Shown here in pieces: positions 17,527-26,287 of a stretch of DNA of 64,000 bases. The notes beneath the pieces are model-generated. The model worked only from the letters and a program-made list of their open reading frames with translations. It did not search any database and was not told where the DNA came from. Made by a program: the position numbers and the translations under genes. The DNA is from Bradyrhizobium sp. CCBAU 51627 (GTDB lineage: Bacteria > Pseudomonadota > Alphaproteobacteria > Rhizobiales > Xanthobacteraceae). The first letter of the stretch is position 1; every line of letters starts with the position of its first letter. Location of the stretch: assembly GCF_028128765.1 (NCBI RefSeq), contig NZ_LBJG01000022.1, positions 1 to 64,000 of the forward strand. Reading direction: 5' to 3'.

Positions 17527-19743
17527 ATGTCGATGGAAACTCCAAATCTCCCGGACCCCATGTCCGGGCTCGTTGCCTCGGCGGTTGAATATCTGGTGGA
17601 CGCAGGACAGCGAAGCGTGCTGTTCCTGGACATTATGCGCCGGCGCGGCGACCAATATCGCGAGCACGTCGCGCAGACGGCCCCGCACGTCCTGCAATAT
17701 GCCGCCGAACTGGTCATCGACGGCCGCAAGCTCGACGAGCCGGTCAACTACGCGCTGGTCCGCATCATCCCACCGAAGGGCGTCGAAATCGATCTCGAGC
17801 GGCGCCCGTTCATCGTCGTCGATCCGCGCGCCGGGCACGGCCCGGGCATCGGCGGTTTCAAGGCCGACAGCGAGATCGGTGTCGCGATGAAGGCGGGCCA
17901 TCCCTGCTACTTCATCGGCTTCCTGCCCGAGCCGATGCCGGGACAGACCATCGAGCGCATCGCCCGCGCCGAGGCTCTCTTCGTCGAGAAGGTCATCGGC
18001 CTGCATCCCAAGGCCGACGGCAAGCCCTGCGTGATCGGCAATTGCCAGGCCGGCTGGGCCGTCATGATCCTGGCGTCGTTGCGGCCGGAACTGTTCGGAC
18101 CGTTGATCATCGCGGGCGCGCCGCTGGCCTATTGGGCGGGCGTGCACGGCAAATATCCGATGCGCTACTCGGGCGGATTGCTGGGCGGAAGCTGGCTGAC
18201 GGCGCTCGCCAGCGATCTCGGCGCCGGCAAGTTCGATGGCGCCTGGCTGGTGCAAAACTTCGAGAACCAGAATCCGTCCAACACGCTGTGGACCAAGCAG
18301 TACAACGTCTTTTCCAAGGTCGACACCGAGGCGGACCGCTATCTCGAATTCGAACGCTGGTGGGGCGGACACGTCAATCTGAACGCCGAGGAAATCCAGT
18401 TCATCGTCGATGAGCTCTTCATCGGCAACAATCTTGCAGCGGGCAGGATCGAGATGTCGGATGGCCAGAAGGTCGATCTCCGCAACATCCGATCGCCCAT
18501 ACTGGTCTTCTGTTCCGAGGGCGACAACGTGACGCCGCCCCAGCAGGCGCTCGACTGGATCCTCGATTGCTACGCGGACGTCGATGAGATCAGAGCCTAT
18601 GGGCAGACCATCGTCTACACGGTTCACAAGAGCATCGGCCATCTCGGCATTTTCGTCTCGGGCGGCGTCGCCAAGAAGGAACATGCAGAATTCTCCGAGA
18701 ACATCGATTTGATCGATGTGCTGCCGCCCGGGCTCTATGAGGCCACCTTTGAAGCAAAAGACGAGGAGACGACGAGTTCGGACCTCGTTGTCGGCAAATG
18801 GGTGATGCGCTGCGAGGCGCGGACGCTCGACGACATAAGGGCCATGGGCGGCAATTCGCCGGAGGATGAGCGGCGCTTTGCCGCGGCCAAGCGCGTCTCC
18901 GAAATCAACCTGGCTGCCTACCGGAAGTTCGTCCAGCCCTGGATCAAGAAGGTCGTGAATCCGCAATTGGCGGAGACGATGCGCAATTTGCATCCGCTGC
19001 GACTGCAGTATGAAGCGTTCAGTAGCCGGAACCCGTTGATGGCGACGATCGAGTCGGCCGCGGACCAGATCGAGGACAATCGCAAACCGGTTTCTAAAGA
19101 CAATCCTTTCCTGGCGTTTCAGGAACAGATGTCCAAGCAGATCGTCCACGCGCTCGATAGCTGGCGCGACGCAACTGAAGCGTTGAGTGAAACAGTCTTC
19201 CTGAATGTCTATGGATCGCCGGCCTTGCAGTCCGCGCTGGGTATCGATCCAAAGTCGGAGACATCGCAGCGCCGTGAGATGTCCGCCGAGCATCGGGACA
19301 TGCTTGAGCAGCGAATTGCTCACCTTAAATCAAGGATTGGCGAGGGAGGACCTCGTGAGGCGGCCATCCGAAGCTTGCTCTATATCGGTTCGGCGCGCGG
19401 AATGGTTGACGAGCGCAGCATCGAGGCGCTGCGCCGCGCGCGGCGGGACTATGGTGGACCCCGCCTGTCGCTCTCCGAGTTCAAGATCCTGGTTCGAGAG
19501 CAGTTCTTCATGCTGCTCCTGGATCAGGATGGCGCCGTCGCCGCCATTCCGAAGTTGCTGCCGGACGACGTGAATCAGCGTCGGACGTTGATTGCGTCGA
19601 TGCGCGAGGTGCTCTCCGCCAGTGGCAAGATCGCCGGAGAGAGCGCCAGCCGCCTTCAGCGGATTGCCGCGCTTCTCGGACTCGATGCGGAAGAGGGAAG
19701 CGCGACCAACGTGGCCTCTTTCGACCAGGCCAAAGCATCGTAG
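17527..19743 (+). CDS. DUF3141 protein, large PHA-synthase-like alpha/beta hydrolase
   Basis: A 738-residue cytoplasmic protein. The hydrolase core occupies about residues 60-390, with the strand VDPRAGHGPGIGG and a nucleophile elbow GNCQAGW in which Cys173 replaces serine, as in polyhydroxyalkanoate synthases. A histidine in IGHLGIFV (near residue 376) is the likely catalytic base. The helical C-terminal ~330 residues are specific to the DUF3141 family. It is the first gene of an operon with phosphotransacetylase, acetate kinase and enoyl-ACP reductase genes, behind a strong FixK/FNR-type box. A role in acyl or polyester metabolism at low oxygen is plausible but unproven. Confidence 0.85.
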   Translation: MSMETPNLPDPMSGLVASAVEYLVDAGQRSVLFLDIMRRRGDQYREHVAQTAPHVLQYAAELVIDGRKLDEPVNYALVRIIPPKGVEIDLERRPFIVVDPRAGHGPGIGGFKADSEIGVAMKAGHPCYFIGFLPEPMPGQTIERIARAEALFVEKVIGLHPKADGKPCVIGNCQAGWAVMILASLRPELFGPLIIAGAPLAYWAGVHGKYPMRYSGGLLGGSWLTALASDLGAGKFDGAWLVQNFENQNPSNTLWTKQYNVFSKVDTEADRYLEFERWWGGHVNLNAEEIQFIVDELFIGNNLAAGRIEMSDGQKVDLRNIRSPILVFCSEGDNVTPPQQALDWILDCYADVDEIRAYGQTIVYTVHKSIGHLGIFVSGGVAKKEHAEFSENIDLIDVLPPGLYEATFEAKDEETTSSDLVVGKWVMRCEARTLDDIRAMGGNSPEDERRFAAAKRVSEINLAAYRKFVQPWIKKVVNPQLAETMRNLHPLRLQYEAFSSRNPLMATIESAADQIEDNRKPVSKDNPFLAFQEQMSKQIVHALDSWRDATEALSETVFLNVYGSPALQSALGIDPKSETSQRREMSAEHRDMLEQRIAHLKSRIGEGGPREAAIRSLLYIGSARGMVDERSIEALRRARRDYGGPRLSLSEFKILVREQFFMLLLDQDGAVAAIPKLLPDDVNQRRTLIASMREVLSASGKIAGESASRLQRIAALLGLDAEEGSATNVASFDQAKAS

Positions 19744-19770
19744 CGGGTCAAGAGGATGGGGAGCAACATC

Positions 19771-20733
19771 ATGTCAGCCGATATCGGACAATCGCAACCC
19801 CCAAGCAAATACGACCGACTGATCGCGGCCGCCAAGGTCGTTCCTCCGCTTCCGACCGTCGTCGTGCATCCCTGCGACGAGACTTCGCTGCGCGGGGCAT
19901 TCGACAGTGCACAAGCGGGTATCATCCGGCCGATCCTGGTGGGACCCGAAGCCAAGGTGAGGGACACCGCCGCAAGATCTGGCCTCGACATCTCGGGGTT
20001 CGAGATCGTCAACGCTGCTCACAGCGAGGATGCCGCGGCGAAGGGGGTCGAGCTGATCCACGCTGCCAAAGGCGAGATGCTGATGAAGGGTAGCCTGCAC
20101 ACCGATGAGCTGATGCGGGCCGTCACGGCCAAGTCCGGAGGCCTGCGCACCAATCGCCGGATCAGCCATGTGTTCGTCATGGACGTGCCGGCCTATGCCG
20201 AGACTTTGTTCGTGACGGACGCGGCCATCAACATCTTCCCCGACCTGGACGCTAAGCGCGACATCATCCAGAACGCGATCGATCTCTACTCCCAGGCCGG
20301 CTTCGGCAAAGCGCCGCGCGTTGCCATCCTGTCGGCGGTCGAAACCGTCACATCGAAGATTCCCTCGACCATCGAAGCGGCCGCGCTCTGCAAGATGGCC
20401 GATCGCGGCCAGATCACCGGTGGTGTACTCGACGGACCGCTGGCATTCGACAATGCGATCGACCCTGAGGCGGCGCGCATCAAGGGCATCAAGTCCGAAG
20501 TCGCCGGCCGGGCGCAAATCCTCGTCGTTCCCGATCTCGAGGCCGGGAACATGCTGGCGAAGAATCTCGCCTACTTTGCCAAGGCCGACGGGGCCGGCAT
20601 CGTGCTGGGCGCACGCGTGCCGGTCGTGTTGACCTCGCGGGCGGATACGCCGCGTGCACGGATGGCATCCTGCGCGGTGGCCTCGCTCTATGCCAACGCT
20701 CGTCGCCAGCACGCCCCCACAGTAGCTGCGTGA
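19771..20733 (+). CDS. pta: Phosphate acetyl/butyryltransferase
   Basis: A 320-residue enzyme of the PTA_PTB family. It interconverts acyl-CoA plus phosphate with acyl phosphate plus CoA. Family features are the N-terminal [37 protein letters not shown] and the C-terminal [35 protein letters not shown]. It lacks the MaoC-like hydratase domain found in longer bifunctional relatives; a separate MaoC gene lies at 22769-23227. The ATG at 19771 follows GGGGAG with good spacing, better than the ATG at 19756. The next gene is acetate kinase, so the acetyl-phosphate route to ATP is the likely job. Confidence 0.9.
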   Translation: MSADIGQSQPPSKYDRLIAAAKVVPPLPTVVVHPCDETSLRGAFDSAQAGIIRPILVGPEAKVRDTAARSGLDISGFEIVNAAHSEDAAAKGVELIHAAKGEMLMKGSLHTDELMRAVTAKSGGLRTNRRISHVFVMDVPAYAETLFVTDAAINIFPDLDAKRDIIQNAIDLYSQAGFGKAPRVAILSAVETVTSKIPSTIEAAALCKMADRGQITGGVLDGPLAFDNAIDPEAARIKGIKSEVAGRAQILVVPDLEAGNMLAKNLAYFAKADGAGIVLGARVPVVLTSRADTPRARMASCAVASLYANARRQHAPTVAA

Positions 20734-20738
20734 TTGCC

Positions 20739-21953
20739 ATGGATACGATCCTCGTCGTCAACGCCGGCTCCTCCAGCGTCAAATTCCAGATCTTTTCGGT
20801 CGAGGGCGAGGGGCGGCTCCGGCGGCAGATCAAGGGGCAGATGGACGGCATCGGCGCCCGTCCGCGGCTGAGGGCGAGCGGCGCGGGGGGCGATTCCCTG
20901 GCCGACCGGGCCTATCCGATCGAAGCGGTGCCGGACGTTTCAACTGCAATGGGCGTGGCGGGCGAATGGCTGCGCGAGGAGCTTCGCATTCACCCGATCG
21001 CAGTCGGGCATCGGGTAGTGCATGGGGGGCCGGATTATGGCAAGCCAGTTCTGATCGACCACGGCGTGGTGGCTCGGCTGCAGCGCTTTATCAATCTCGC
21101 ACCTCTGCACCAGCCGCACAATTTGTCGCCGATCCGGTCGATCTTGACCAATTTCCCGACGCTGCCGCAGGTCGCCTGCTTCGACACCGCTTTTCATCGT
21201 ACGCACGGCGCTCTGGCGGACTGTTACGCAATTCCGCATCAGCTTCATGCCGAGGGCGTCCGGCGTTATGGATTTCACGGCCTGTCCTACGAGTACATCG
21301 CGAGGACCTTGCCCAGCGTTGCGCCCGAAATTGCCAAGCGCCGAGTGATCGTCGCTCACCTTGGCAGCGGCGCCTCCATGTGTGCAATGAAGGACGGGCG
21401 GAGCGTCGAGAGCACGATGGGTTTCACCGCCCTGGATGGCCTGCCGATGGGAACTCGGCCGGGCCAGCTCGATCCGGGTGTTGTGCTCTACCTGATAGCC
21501 GAGAAGGGCATGTCGGCTGCGAGCGTGCAGGACTTCCTTTACCGCGAATGCGGGTTGAAGGGCCTTTCCGGTGTCAGCAACGATATGCGTGAGCTCGAGA
21601 AGAGTGCCGATCCCAAGGCAAAGCTTGCGATCGACTATTTCGCCTATCGGATCGGCCTTAACGCCGGCATGTTGGCAGCGGCCTTGCAAGGCTTGGACGC
21701 CTTCGTCTTCACGGCCGGTATTGGCGAGAATTCCGCAACTATCCGTGCCCGCGTGGCCGAGCAGCTGGGCTGGCTCGGGGTCGCGCTCGACCCACTCGAA
21801 AATTCGCGCCACGCCCAGCTGATCTCGCGCTCCGGAAGTCTCATCCCCGTTTACGTCGTGCCGACCGACGAAGAGCTGATGATCGCACAGCATACGCTGT
21901 CGCTGCTGATGAACACTCCATCGAGCAACCCCAAACAGGAGAGGGTTTCATGA
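20739..21953 (+). CDS. ackA: Acetate kinase
   Basis: A 404-residue acetokinase. It has the phosphate loop [10 protein letters not shown] at the N-terminus, HRVVHGG, the signature FDTAFH, the adenine region [16 protein letters not shown] and the C-terminal FTAGIGENS. It transfers phosphate between acetyl phosphate and ADP, making ATP without respiration. The ATG at 20739 gives the classical start [13 protein letters not shown]; a GTG at 20730 overlaps the pta stop codon and would add three residues. The gene overlaps fabI by four bases. Confidence 0.95.
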   Translation: MDTILVVNAGSSSVKFQIFSVEGEGRLRRQIKGQMDGIGARPRLRASGAGGDSLADRAYPIEAVPDVSTAMGVAGEWLREELRIHPIAVGHRVVHGGPDYGKPVLIDHGVVARLQRFINLAPLHQPHNLSPIRSILTNFPTLPQVACFDTAFHRTHGALADCYAIPHQLHAEGVRRYGFHGLSYEYIARTLPSVAPEIAKRRVIVAHLGSGASMCAMKDGRSVESTMGFTALDGLPMGTRPGQLDPGVVLYLIAEKGMSAASVQDFLYRECGLKGLSGVSNDMRELEKSADPKAKLAIDYFAYRIGLNAGMLAAALQGLDAFVFTAGIGENSATIRARVAEQLGWLGVALDPLENSRHAQLISRSGSLIPVYVVPTDEELMIAQHTLSLLMNTPSSNPKQERVS

Positions 21954-22738
21954 TTCCCGTGTATCCGGAGACCAAGGTTGCCCTGAAGGGTAAGAAGGGA
22001 CTCGTCGTCGGCATCGCAAACGATCAATCCATCGCTTGGGGTTGTGCAAGGGCGTTCCGTGCGCTCGGTGCCGAGCTTGCGGTCACCTACCTGAACGATC
22101 GAGCGAGGAAACATGTCGAGCCGCTCGCCCAGGCGCTGGAAGCGCCGATCTTCATGCCGCTCGATGTGATGGTCGAAGGCCAAACCGAGCAGGTTTTCGA
22201 ACGCATCGCGAAGGAGTGGGGGCAGCTCGATTTCCTGCTGCACTCGATCGCCTTCTCGCCCAAGGAGGCGCTGCACGGCCGGGTCGTCGATGTCGGCCGC
22301 GAGGGCTTCCTCAAGACCATGGAGGTTTCCTGCTGGTCGTTCCTGCGGATGGCCCATCTGGCTGAGCCGCTCATGAAGAACGGCGGCACGATGTTCACAA
22401 TGACCTATTACGGCAGTCAGATGGTGGTCGAGAACTACAACATCATGGGTGTGGCGAAAGCAGCGCTGGAATCGGCGGTTCGCTATGCCGCGGCCGAACT
22501 GGGTCCAAAAGGCATCCGGGTGCATGCGATCTCGCCGGGTCCACTGGCCACCCGTGCGGCCTCGGGCATCCCGGAGTTCGACGAGCTGATGGACAAGGCG
22601 CAATCGAAGGCGCCGGCACGCAGCCTGGTGAGCATCGACGATGTCGGCAATGCCACCGCGTTCCTGGCGCTCGACGGCGCCAGGCTCATGACCGGCGGGG
22701 TGCTCTACATCGACGGCGGCTATCATATCATCGATTGA
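21950..22738 (+). CDS. fabI: Enoyl-[acyl-carrier-protein] reductase (NADH)
   Basis: A 262-residue short-chain dehydrogenase-type enzyme of the FabI class. It shows the nucleotide-binding stretch [20 protein letters not shown] and the catalytic Tyr-x6-Lys (YNIMGVAK), with the downstream loop [14 protein letters not shown]. It carries out the last reduction of the fatty acid elongation cycle. Its ATG overlaps the ackA stop codon. A housekeeping fabI would be expected elsewhere in the genome, so this is probably an extra copy tied to the acetate-phosphate operon and its oxygen-type control. Confidence 0.92.
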   Translation: MIPVYPETKVALKGKKGLVVGIANDQSIAWGCARAFRALGAELAVTYLNDRARKHVEPLAQALEAPIFMPLDVMVEGQTEQVFERIAKEWGQLDFLLHSIAFSPKEALHGRVVDVGREGFLKTMEVSCWSFLRMAHLAEPLMKNGGTMFTMTYYGSQMVVENYNIMGVAKAALESAVRYAAAELGPKGIRVHAISPGPLATRAASGIPEFDELMDKAQSKAPARSLVSIDDVGNATAFLALDGARLMTGGVLYIDGGYHIID

Positions 22739-22768
22739 GCGAAGGTATCGTACCGATCGCGCAGGCGC

Positions 22769-23227
22769 CTACCGGTAGTGCAGTGCGATCAGCTCGGCGA
22801 CACAGGCCGGCTTGGTGCCGCCTTCGATCTCGATCACGAGGTGATAGTTCACGCGCAGACCGTCCGGTGGCACGTCCTCGGCTTCAGCGACTGTCACGCG
22901 GCCGCGCAGTCTAGAGCCCGCCGGCACGGGCGCGAGGTAGCGGATCCGATCCGCGCCGTAGTTCAGAGTGTTGCGCAAGCCCTTCAGGCCGATCACCGAC
23001 CGAATGAACAGCGGGGCCAGCGCGAGCGACAACAGCCCGTGGGCGATTGTCTTGCCGCCGGGCATCTCCTTGCTGGCGCGCTCCTGATCGACGTGAATCC
23101 ACTGCTCGTCGCAGGTCGCTTCCGCGAACTGGTTGATGCGCTCCTGCGTGATCTCGACCCAGTCGCTCACCCCGATCTCGGTGCCGACGGCCGCTTTAAT
23201 TTCCTTGAAGTCGCTGAATATCCGCAT
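22769..23227 (-). CDS. MaoC/NodN-type enoyl-CoA hydratase
   Basis: A 152-residue hot-dog-fold protein. It matches (R)-specific enoyl-CoA hydratases of the MaoC/NodN group: VEITQERINQFAEATCDEQWIHVD followed by GKTIAHGLLSLALAP, which carry the acidic and histidine active-site residues. It would hydrate trans-2-enoyl-CoA to (R)-3-hydroxyacyl-CoA. It is the last gene of a minus-strand operon with both CoA-transferase subunits and converges on fabI. Together with the DUF3141 protein it suggests hydroxyacyl-CoA or polyhydroxyalkanoate chemistry. Confidence 0.88.
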   Translation of the reverse strand: MRIFSDFKEIKAAVGTEIGVSDWVEITQERINQFAEATCDEQWIHVDQERASKEMPGGKTIAHGLLSLALAPLFIRSVIGLKGLRNTLNYGADRIRYLAPVPAGSRLRGRVTVAEAEDVPPDGLRVNYHLVIEIEGGTKPACVAELIALHYR

Positions 23228-23241
23228 ATTGCTTTGCCCGC

Positions 23242-23892
23242 TCAGATCTTCATTTCCGGTACCGTGTCGCCAAGAACGAGCTCAGCCTCGGTGACTGCCA
23301 TGACCTCGCCGACACTGACGCCGGGCGCCGTCTCCAGCAGGGTGGCCCTGCCGCCTGGAAATCCGATCACCGCGAGGTCGGTGACCACGAGGCTCACCGG
23401 TCGATCCGATGTCAGCGGCAGGTTACACTGCTTGACGATCTTCGATTTGCCCTTCGCCGCATGCTGCATGGCCACGATGACCCGTTTGGCGCCACTGACC
23501 AGATCCATGGCTCCGCCCATGCCCGGTACCATCTTGCCGGGGATCATCCAGTTGGCGAGGTGCCCGCGCGCGTCGACCTGCAGGCCGCCGAGCACGGTGA
23601 CGTCGACATGACCGCCGCGGATCAAGCCGAAGGACATCGCGCTGTCGAACGTGCTTGCTCCCGGCAGCGCGCTGATCGGCCGCCCGCCCGCGTCGGTGAG
23701 CAGCGGATGCTCCATGCCCTGCTCGGGGATGGGACCGGTGCCGATCAGCCCGTTCTCGGATTGGAAGAACACCTTCAACTCGGGCGAGACATAGTTGGCG
23801 ACCAGGGTCGGGATGCCGATGCCGAGATTGACGAGGTTGCCCGGCTTGAGCTCTTTCGCGACGCGCCGGGCGATGATCTCCTGTGCGTCCAT
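23242..23892 (-). CDS. 3-oxoacid/acyl CoA-transferase subunit B
   Basis: A 216-residue beta subunit of the family I CoA-transferases (ScoB/AtoA type). The catalytic glutamate lies in the SENGLIGTG motif, and AMSFGLIRGGHVDVTVLGGLQVDARG is also characteristic. It moves CoA between an acyl-CoA and a free acid such as succinate or acetate. I chose MDAQEIIARRVAKEL at 23892, which starts four bases after the stop codon of subunit A. A start at 23931 would overlap subunit A by 35 bases. Confidence 0.9.
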   Translation of the reverse strand: MDAQEIIARRVAKELKPGNLVNLGIGIPTLVANYVSPELKVFFQSENGLIGTGPIPEQGMEHPLLTDAGGRPISALPGASTFDSAMSFGLIRGGHVDVTVLGGLQVDARGHLANWMIPGKMVPGMGGAMDLVSGAKRVIVAMQHAAKGKSKIVKQCNLPLTSDRPVSLVVTDLAVIGFPGGRATLLETAPGVSVGEVMAVTEAELVLGDTVPEMKI

Positions 23893-23896
23893 GAGT

Positions 23897-24550
23897 TCAC
23901 CCGTTCGGGTTGGTGATGAGATAGTCGACAAGCGGGGCCGGCGTCATAACGTGATCGGGTGCGATCACGCCGACGGGCACGATGTGCTCCGCGGTCACGA
24001 TCACGGTGTCAGCGGCCATCGCCATCACCGGGTTGAAGTTGCGCGACGTCAGCGCGTAGGCGAGGTTGCCGAGGTAGTCGGCAAGAAAGGCGTGCACCAG
24101 CGCGAACTGCGCCCGCAAGGCCGTCTCCAGCAGGTACGCCTTGCCATCCACCTCGATCTGGCGCTTTCCTTCGGCAACCAACGTCCCGACGCCGGTCGGC
24201 GTGAGCACGCCGCCCAGCCCGCAGCCGCCGGCGCGAATACGCTCGGCAAAGGTGCCCTGCGGGATCAGATCGACGGCGACTTGTTCGGCCAGCATCTGCT
24301 GCTGCGCCTTGGGATTGAGACCGATATGCGTTGCGGTCAGCCGGGAGACGAGCGTCGCATCGAACAGCTTTCCGACGCCCTTGCCGGGCGTCGCGGCGTC
24401 GTTGCTGACGACCGTCAGGTTGCTTTTCCTCTGCCGAACCAGTTCGTCGAGCAGACGCTCCGGCGTCCCAACTCCCATGAAGCCGCCGACCATGATGCTG
24501 GCGCCGGCCGGGATCATCGCGACGGCTTCTTCGACGGAAACGGCTCTCAT
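23897..24550 (-). CDS. 3-oxoacid/acyl CoA-transferase subunit A
   Basis: A 217-residue alpha subunit (ScoA/AtoD type) with the CoA-binding glycine motif GGFMGVGTPERL and the downstream family stretch IPQGTFAERIRAGGCGLGGVLTPTGVGT. It forms the heteromeric transferase with the next gene. The start MRAVSVEEAV is preceded by GGAG. A FixK/FNR-type box ends 57 bases upstream, so the CoA-transferase/MaoC trio can be transcribed separately from the two genes further upstream. Confidence 0.9.
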   Translation of the reverse strand: MRAVSVEEAVAMIPAGASIMVGGFMGVGTPERLLDELVRQRKSNLTVVSNDAATPGKGVGKLFDATLVSRLTATHIGLNPKAQQQMLAEQVAVDLIPQGTFAERIRAGGCGLGGVLTPTGVGTLVAEGKRQIEVDGKAYLLETALRAQFALVHAFLADYLGNLAYALTSRNFNPVMAMAADTVIVTAEHIVPVGVIAPDHVMTPAPLVDYLITNPNG

Positions 24551-24607
24551 GGTCGGAGCTCCAATCAGTTCGTCAATGAGATGTTCGCGCGCGGGCGGCG
24601 TGGTCCT

Positions 24608-24621
24608 TTGATCTGCGTCAA
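24608..24621 (-). promoter_or_regulatory. FixK/FNR-type box upstream of the CoA-transferase operon
   Basis: TTGATCTGCGTCAA fits TTGA-N6-TCAA. It lies 57 bases before the start of CoA-transferase subunit A and overlaps the last codons of the preceding gene. Confidence 0.7.
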
Positions 24622-25232
24622 CGCTTTCCGTCATTCCCATCGCAGGTGGAAACGTCGACGCTCTGCAGCACCTCGCGCCAAAGCTCACGCACCTCGGCGT
24701 GGCGCCGTTCGAGCGCGGCGCTCACGGCATCGCGAAATGGCCGGAGGTTGTCGCCCTTCAAGAATAGGATTTGGGCTTGCAGCAGCCGGCCGCTCTCGAA
24801 CTCGACGCGCCGCAGCGCCATGACGAAGGGATCGTTGGCATTGGCTTCCAGGGGGAGGAGCGCCGCCGGCCGGATGCTGGCATGAACGGCGTGCGCCAGC
24901 GTTGCGAGATCGACGGCGAGCGCGAGCGAATGGTCCGGAATACCTTGCGCTGGAGCCGGAAACCAAGCGGTCTCCCAGGCGACCGCGAGATAGCCGAGGG
25001 CGGGATCCGGCGTCCAGCTGGTCGCGCGCAGCAGCAGAGAGACGATCTCGGACTCATTGTAGAACTGCGCGTTCAATTCGGTCTGCCAGGCCGACTCCAT
25101 CCTTAGCGGCAAGGCCAAGGCGAACCGACGCGCCAGGGCCCCATGGGCCGAGACGAGGAACGCCGCAACGCGGGTCTGCTGGTGGGACGGCACGCATCCG
25201 CCGGGATCGAGTGGGCCGAACAATTCGCTCAT
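24618..25232 (-). CDS. Hypothetical protein linked to an alpha/beta hydrolase
   Basis: A 204-residue, largely helical, soluble protein with no membrane segment and no family I recognise. It begins MSELFGPLDPGGCVP. The start overlaps the stop codon of the upstream alpha/beta hydrolase (ATGA), which is why I prefer it over longer in-frame starts inside that gene. The middle is rich in Ala and Leu (LALAVDLATLAHAVHASIRPAALLPL). Translational coupling suggests it works with the hydrolase, perhaps in polyester or acyl-CoA metabolism. Confidence 0.7.
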   Translation of the reverse strand: MSELFGPLDPGGCVPSHQQTRVAAFLVSAHGALARRFALALPLRMESAWQTELNAQFYNESEIVSLLLRATSWTPDPALGYLAVAWETAWFPAPAQGIPDHSLALAVDLATLAHAVHASIRPAALLPLEANANDPFVMALRRVEFESGRLLQAQILFLKGDNLRPFRDAVSAALERRHAEVRELWREVLQSVDVSTCDGNDGKR

Positions 25233-26155
25233 GCGCTTGCTCCCCGTACCGGGATCGCGCGCAAATGGTCGTACCCGGCAGGAAATGGAGTCAGATCGCC
25301 GCCGGCGTCCTCCGGCGCGATCCAAACGGCCTTGTTGCCTTGCCAGCGCCCGGCCAGCACGTCGTCGGCAAAGCCTGCAAGCAGATCGGCCGTGAGCGCC
25401 GGCTTCTCCAGCGTGAAGGCGTGATAACCTCGGGGAATGATGACCAGCGAGCTGTTGGGAATTTGGATGCGCAGCATCTCGTGCAACGCGCGTGGCGTGA
25501 GGAAATCGAACTCGCCGTTCAGGATCATCGTCGGGACGCCGATCGAACCCAATTGCTCCGTGAGTGGCTCGAAATCGAGGAAGGATTCCATCAGGTTCTG
25601 CAGCGCATAGACGTCGTTCACCAGCCAGCCTTGCCGTTTGACGCTGTCGAGCTTGTCCAGGACGGGCGCGAGCCATTGATCTGAGACGTTCATCGGCAGC
25701 AGCAAATCCTGGAGATAGCTGGTCCCGCCGAGGATCAGGCCGGTGCGCAGCGCGTTGCCGAGTAGAAATAACTGCGGCGGCAGCTCGGCAAAGCAACTCA
25801 TCGGCACCAGCCCGGCCAATCGATCGCCATGAGCAATGGCATAGCGCAGCGCGATCAGACCGCCGAAGCTGATGCCGCTCAGGAATACGGGACCATCGCC
25901 AAGCTCCTGGATCAGGAGGTGAAGCGCCGCGACCTGGTCGTCCTGGCTGATGAAGAGAGCGGGTTTGTCGGACTCGCCCTGACCGAGCAGATCGAAAGTT
26001 GCGACGCGGAATCCTCGCGCAACCAGCGCGTCACGGTACGCGGCCCAAAGCTCGGCGTATTGGGTGAGGCCGTTGACCAGCACGTAGGCCGGTGCGCCGG
26101 AGGGACCGTCAAGCTCGTACCGGATCCGATATGAGCCGTGGGCAAGGAAAGGCAT
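25229..26155 (-). CDS. Alpha/beta hydrolase
   Basis: A 308-residue serine hydrolase with strand VLVNGLTQYAELW, nucleophile elbow SGISFGG (Ser96), an acidic residue in NGEFDF and a histidine in RGYHAF near residue 248. The lid region (about residues 120-190) is helical. No signal peptide is seen, so it acts in the cytoplasm. Its start lies 61 bases from the FixK/FNR-type box at 26217-26230, which it shares with the divergent 835-residue hydrolase. Thioesterase, esterase or depolymerase activities are all possible. Confidence 0.8.
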   Translation of the reverse strand: MPFLAHGSYRIRYELDGPSGAPAYVLVNGLTQYAELWAAYRDALVARGFRVATFDLLGQGESDKPALFISQDDQVAALHLLIQELGDGPVFLSGISFGGLIALRYAIAHGDRLAGLVPMSCFAELPPQLFLLGNALRTGLILGGTSYLQDLLLPMNVSDQWLAPVLDKLDSVKRQGWLVNDVYALQNLMESFLDFEPLTEQLGSIGVPTMILNGEFDFLTPRALHEMLRIQIPNSSLVIIPRGYHAFTLEKPALTADLLAGFADDVLAGRWQGNKAVWIAPEDAGGDLTPFPAGYDHLRAIPVRGASA

Positions 26156-26216
26156 TGCGGCGATCCCGCAGGTAATTTGATGCGGTGATATCCTCGATGA
26201 AAACGCCGCCCTTCCG

Positions 26217-26230
26217 TTGAGTTAAATCAA
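26217..26230. promoter_or_regulatory. FixK/FNR-type box between two divergent hydrolase genes
   Basis: TTGAGTTAAATCAA fits TTGA-N6-TCAA. It is 57 bases before the start of the gene at 26288 and 61 bases before the divergent start at 26155, so it could serve both. Confidence 0.7.
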
Positions 26231-26287
26231 AGGATGCATCACCTCCGCGCTTAGCGTCCGATCAGAACAATTGCGGAGGAATTCGCC

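Noticed and set aside
16813..19323. An 836-codon open frame on the minus strand opposite the AI-2E and DUF3141 genes
   Set aside because: It is a by-product of high G+C codon use in the real plus-strand genes. It has no recognisable motif and spans two genes and a promoter.
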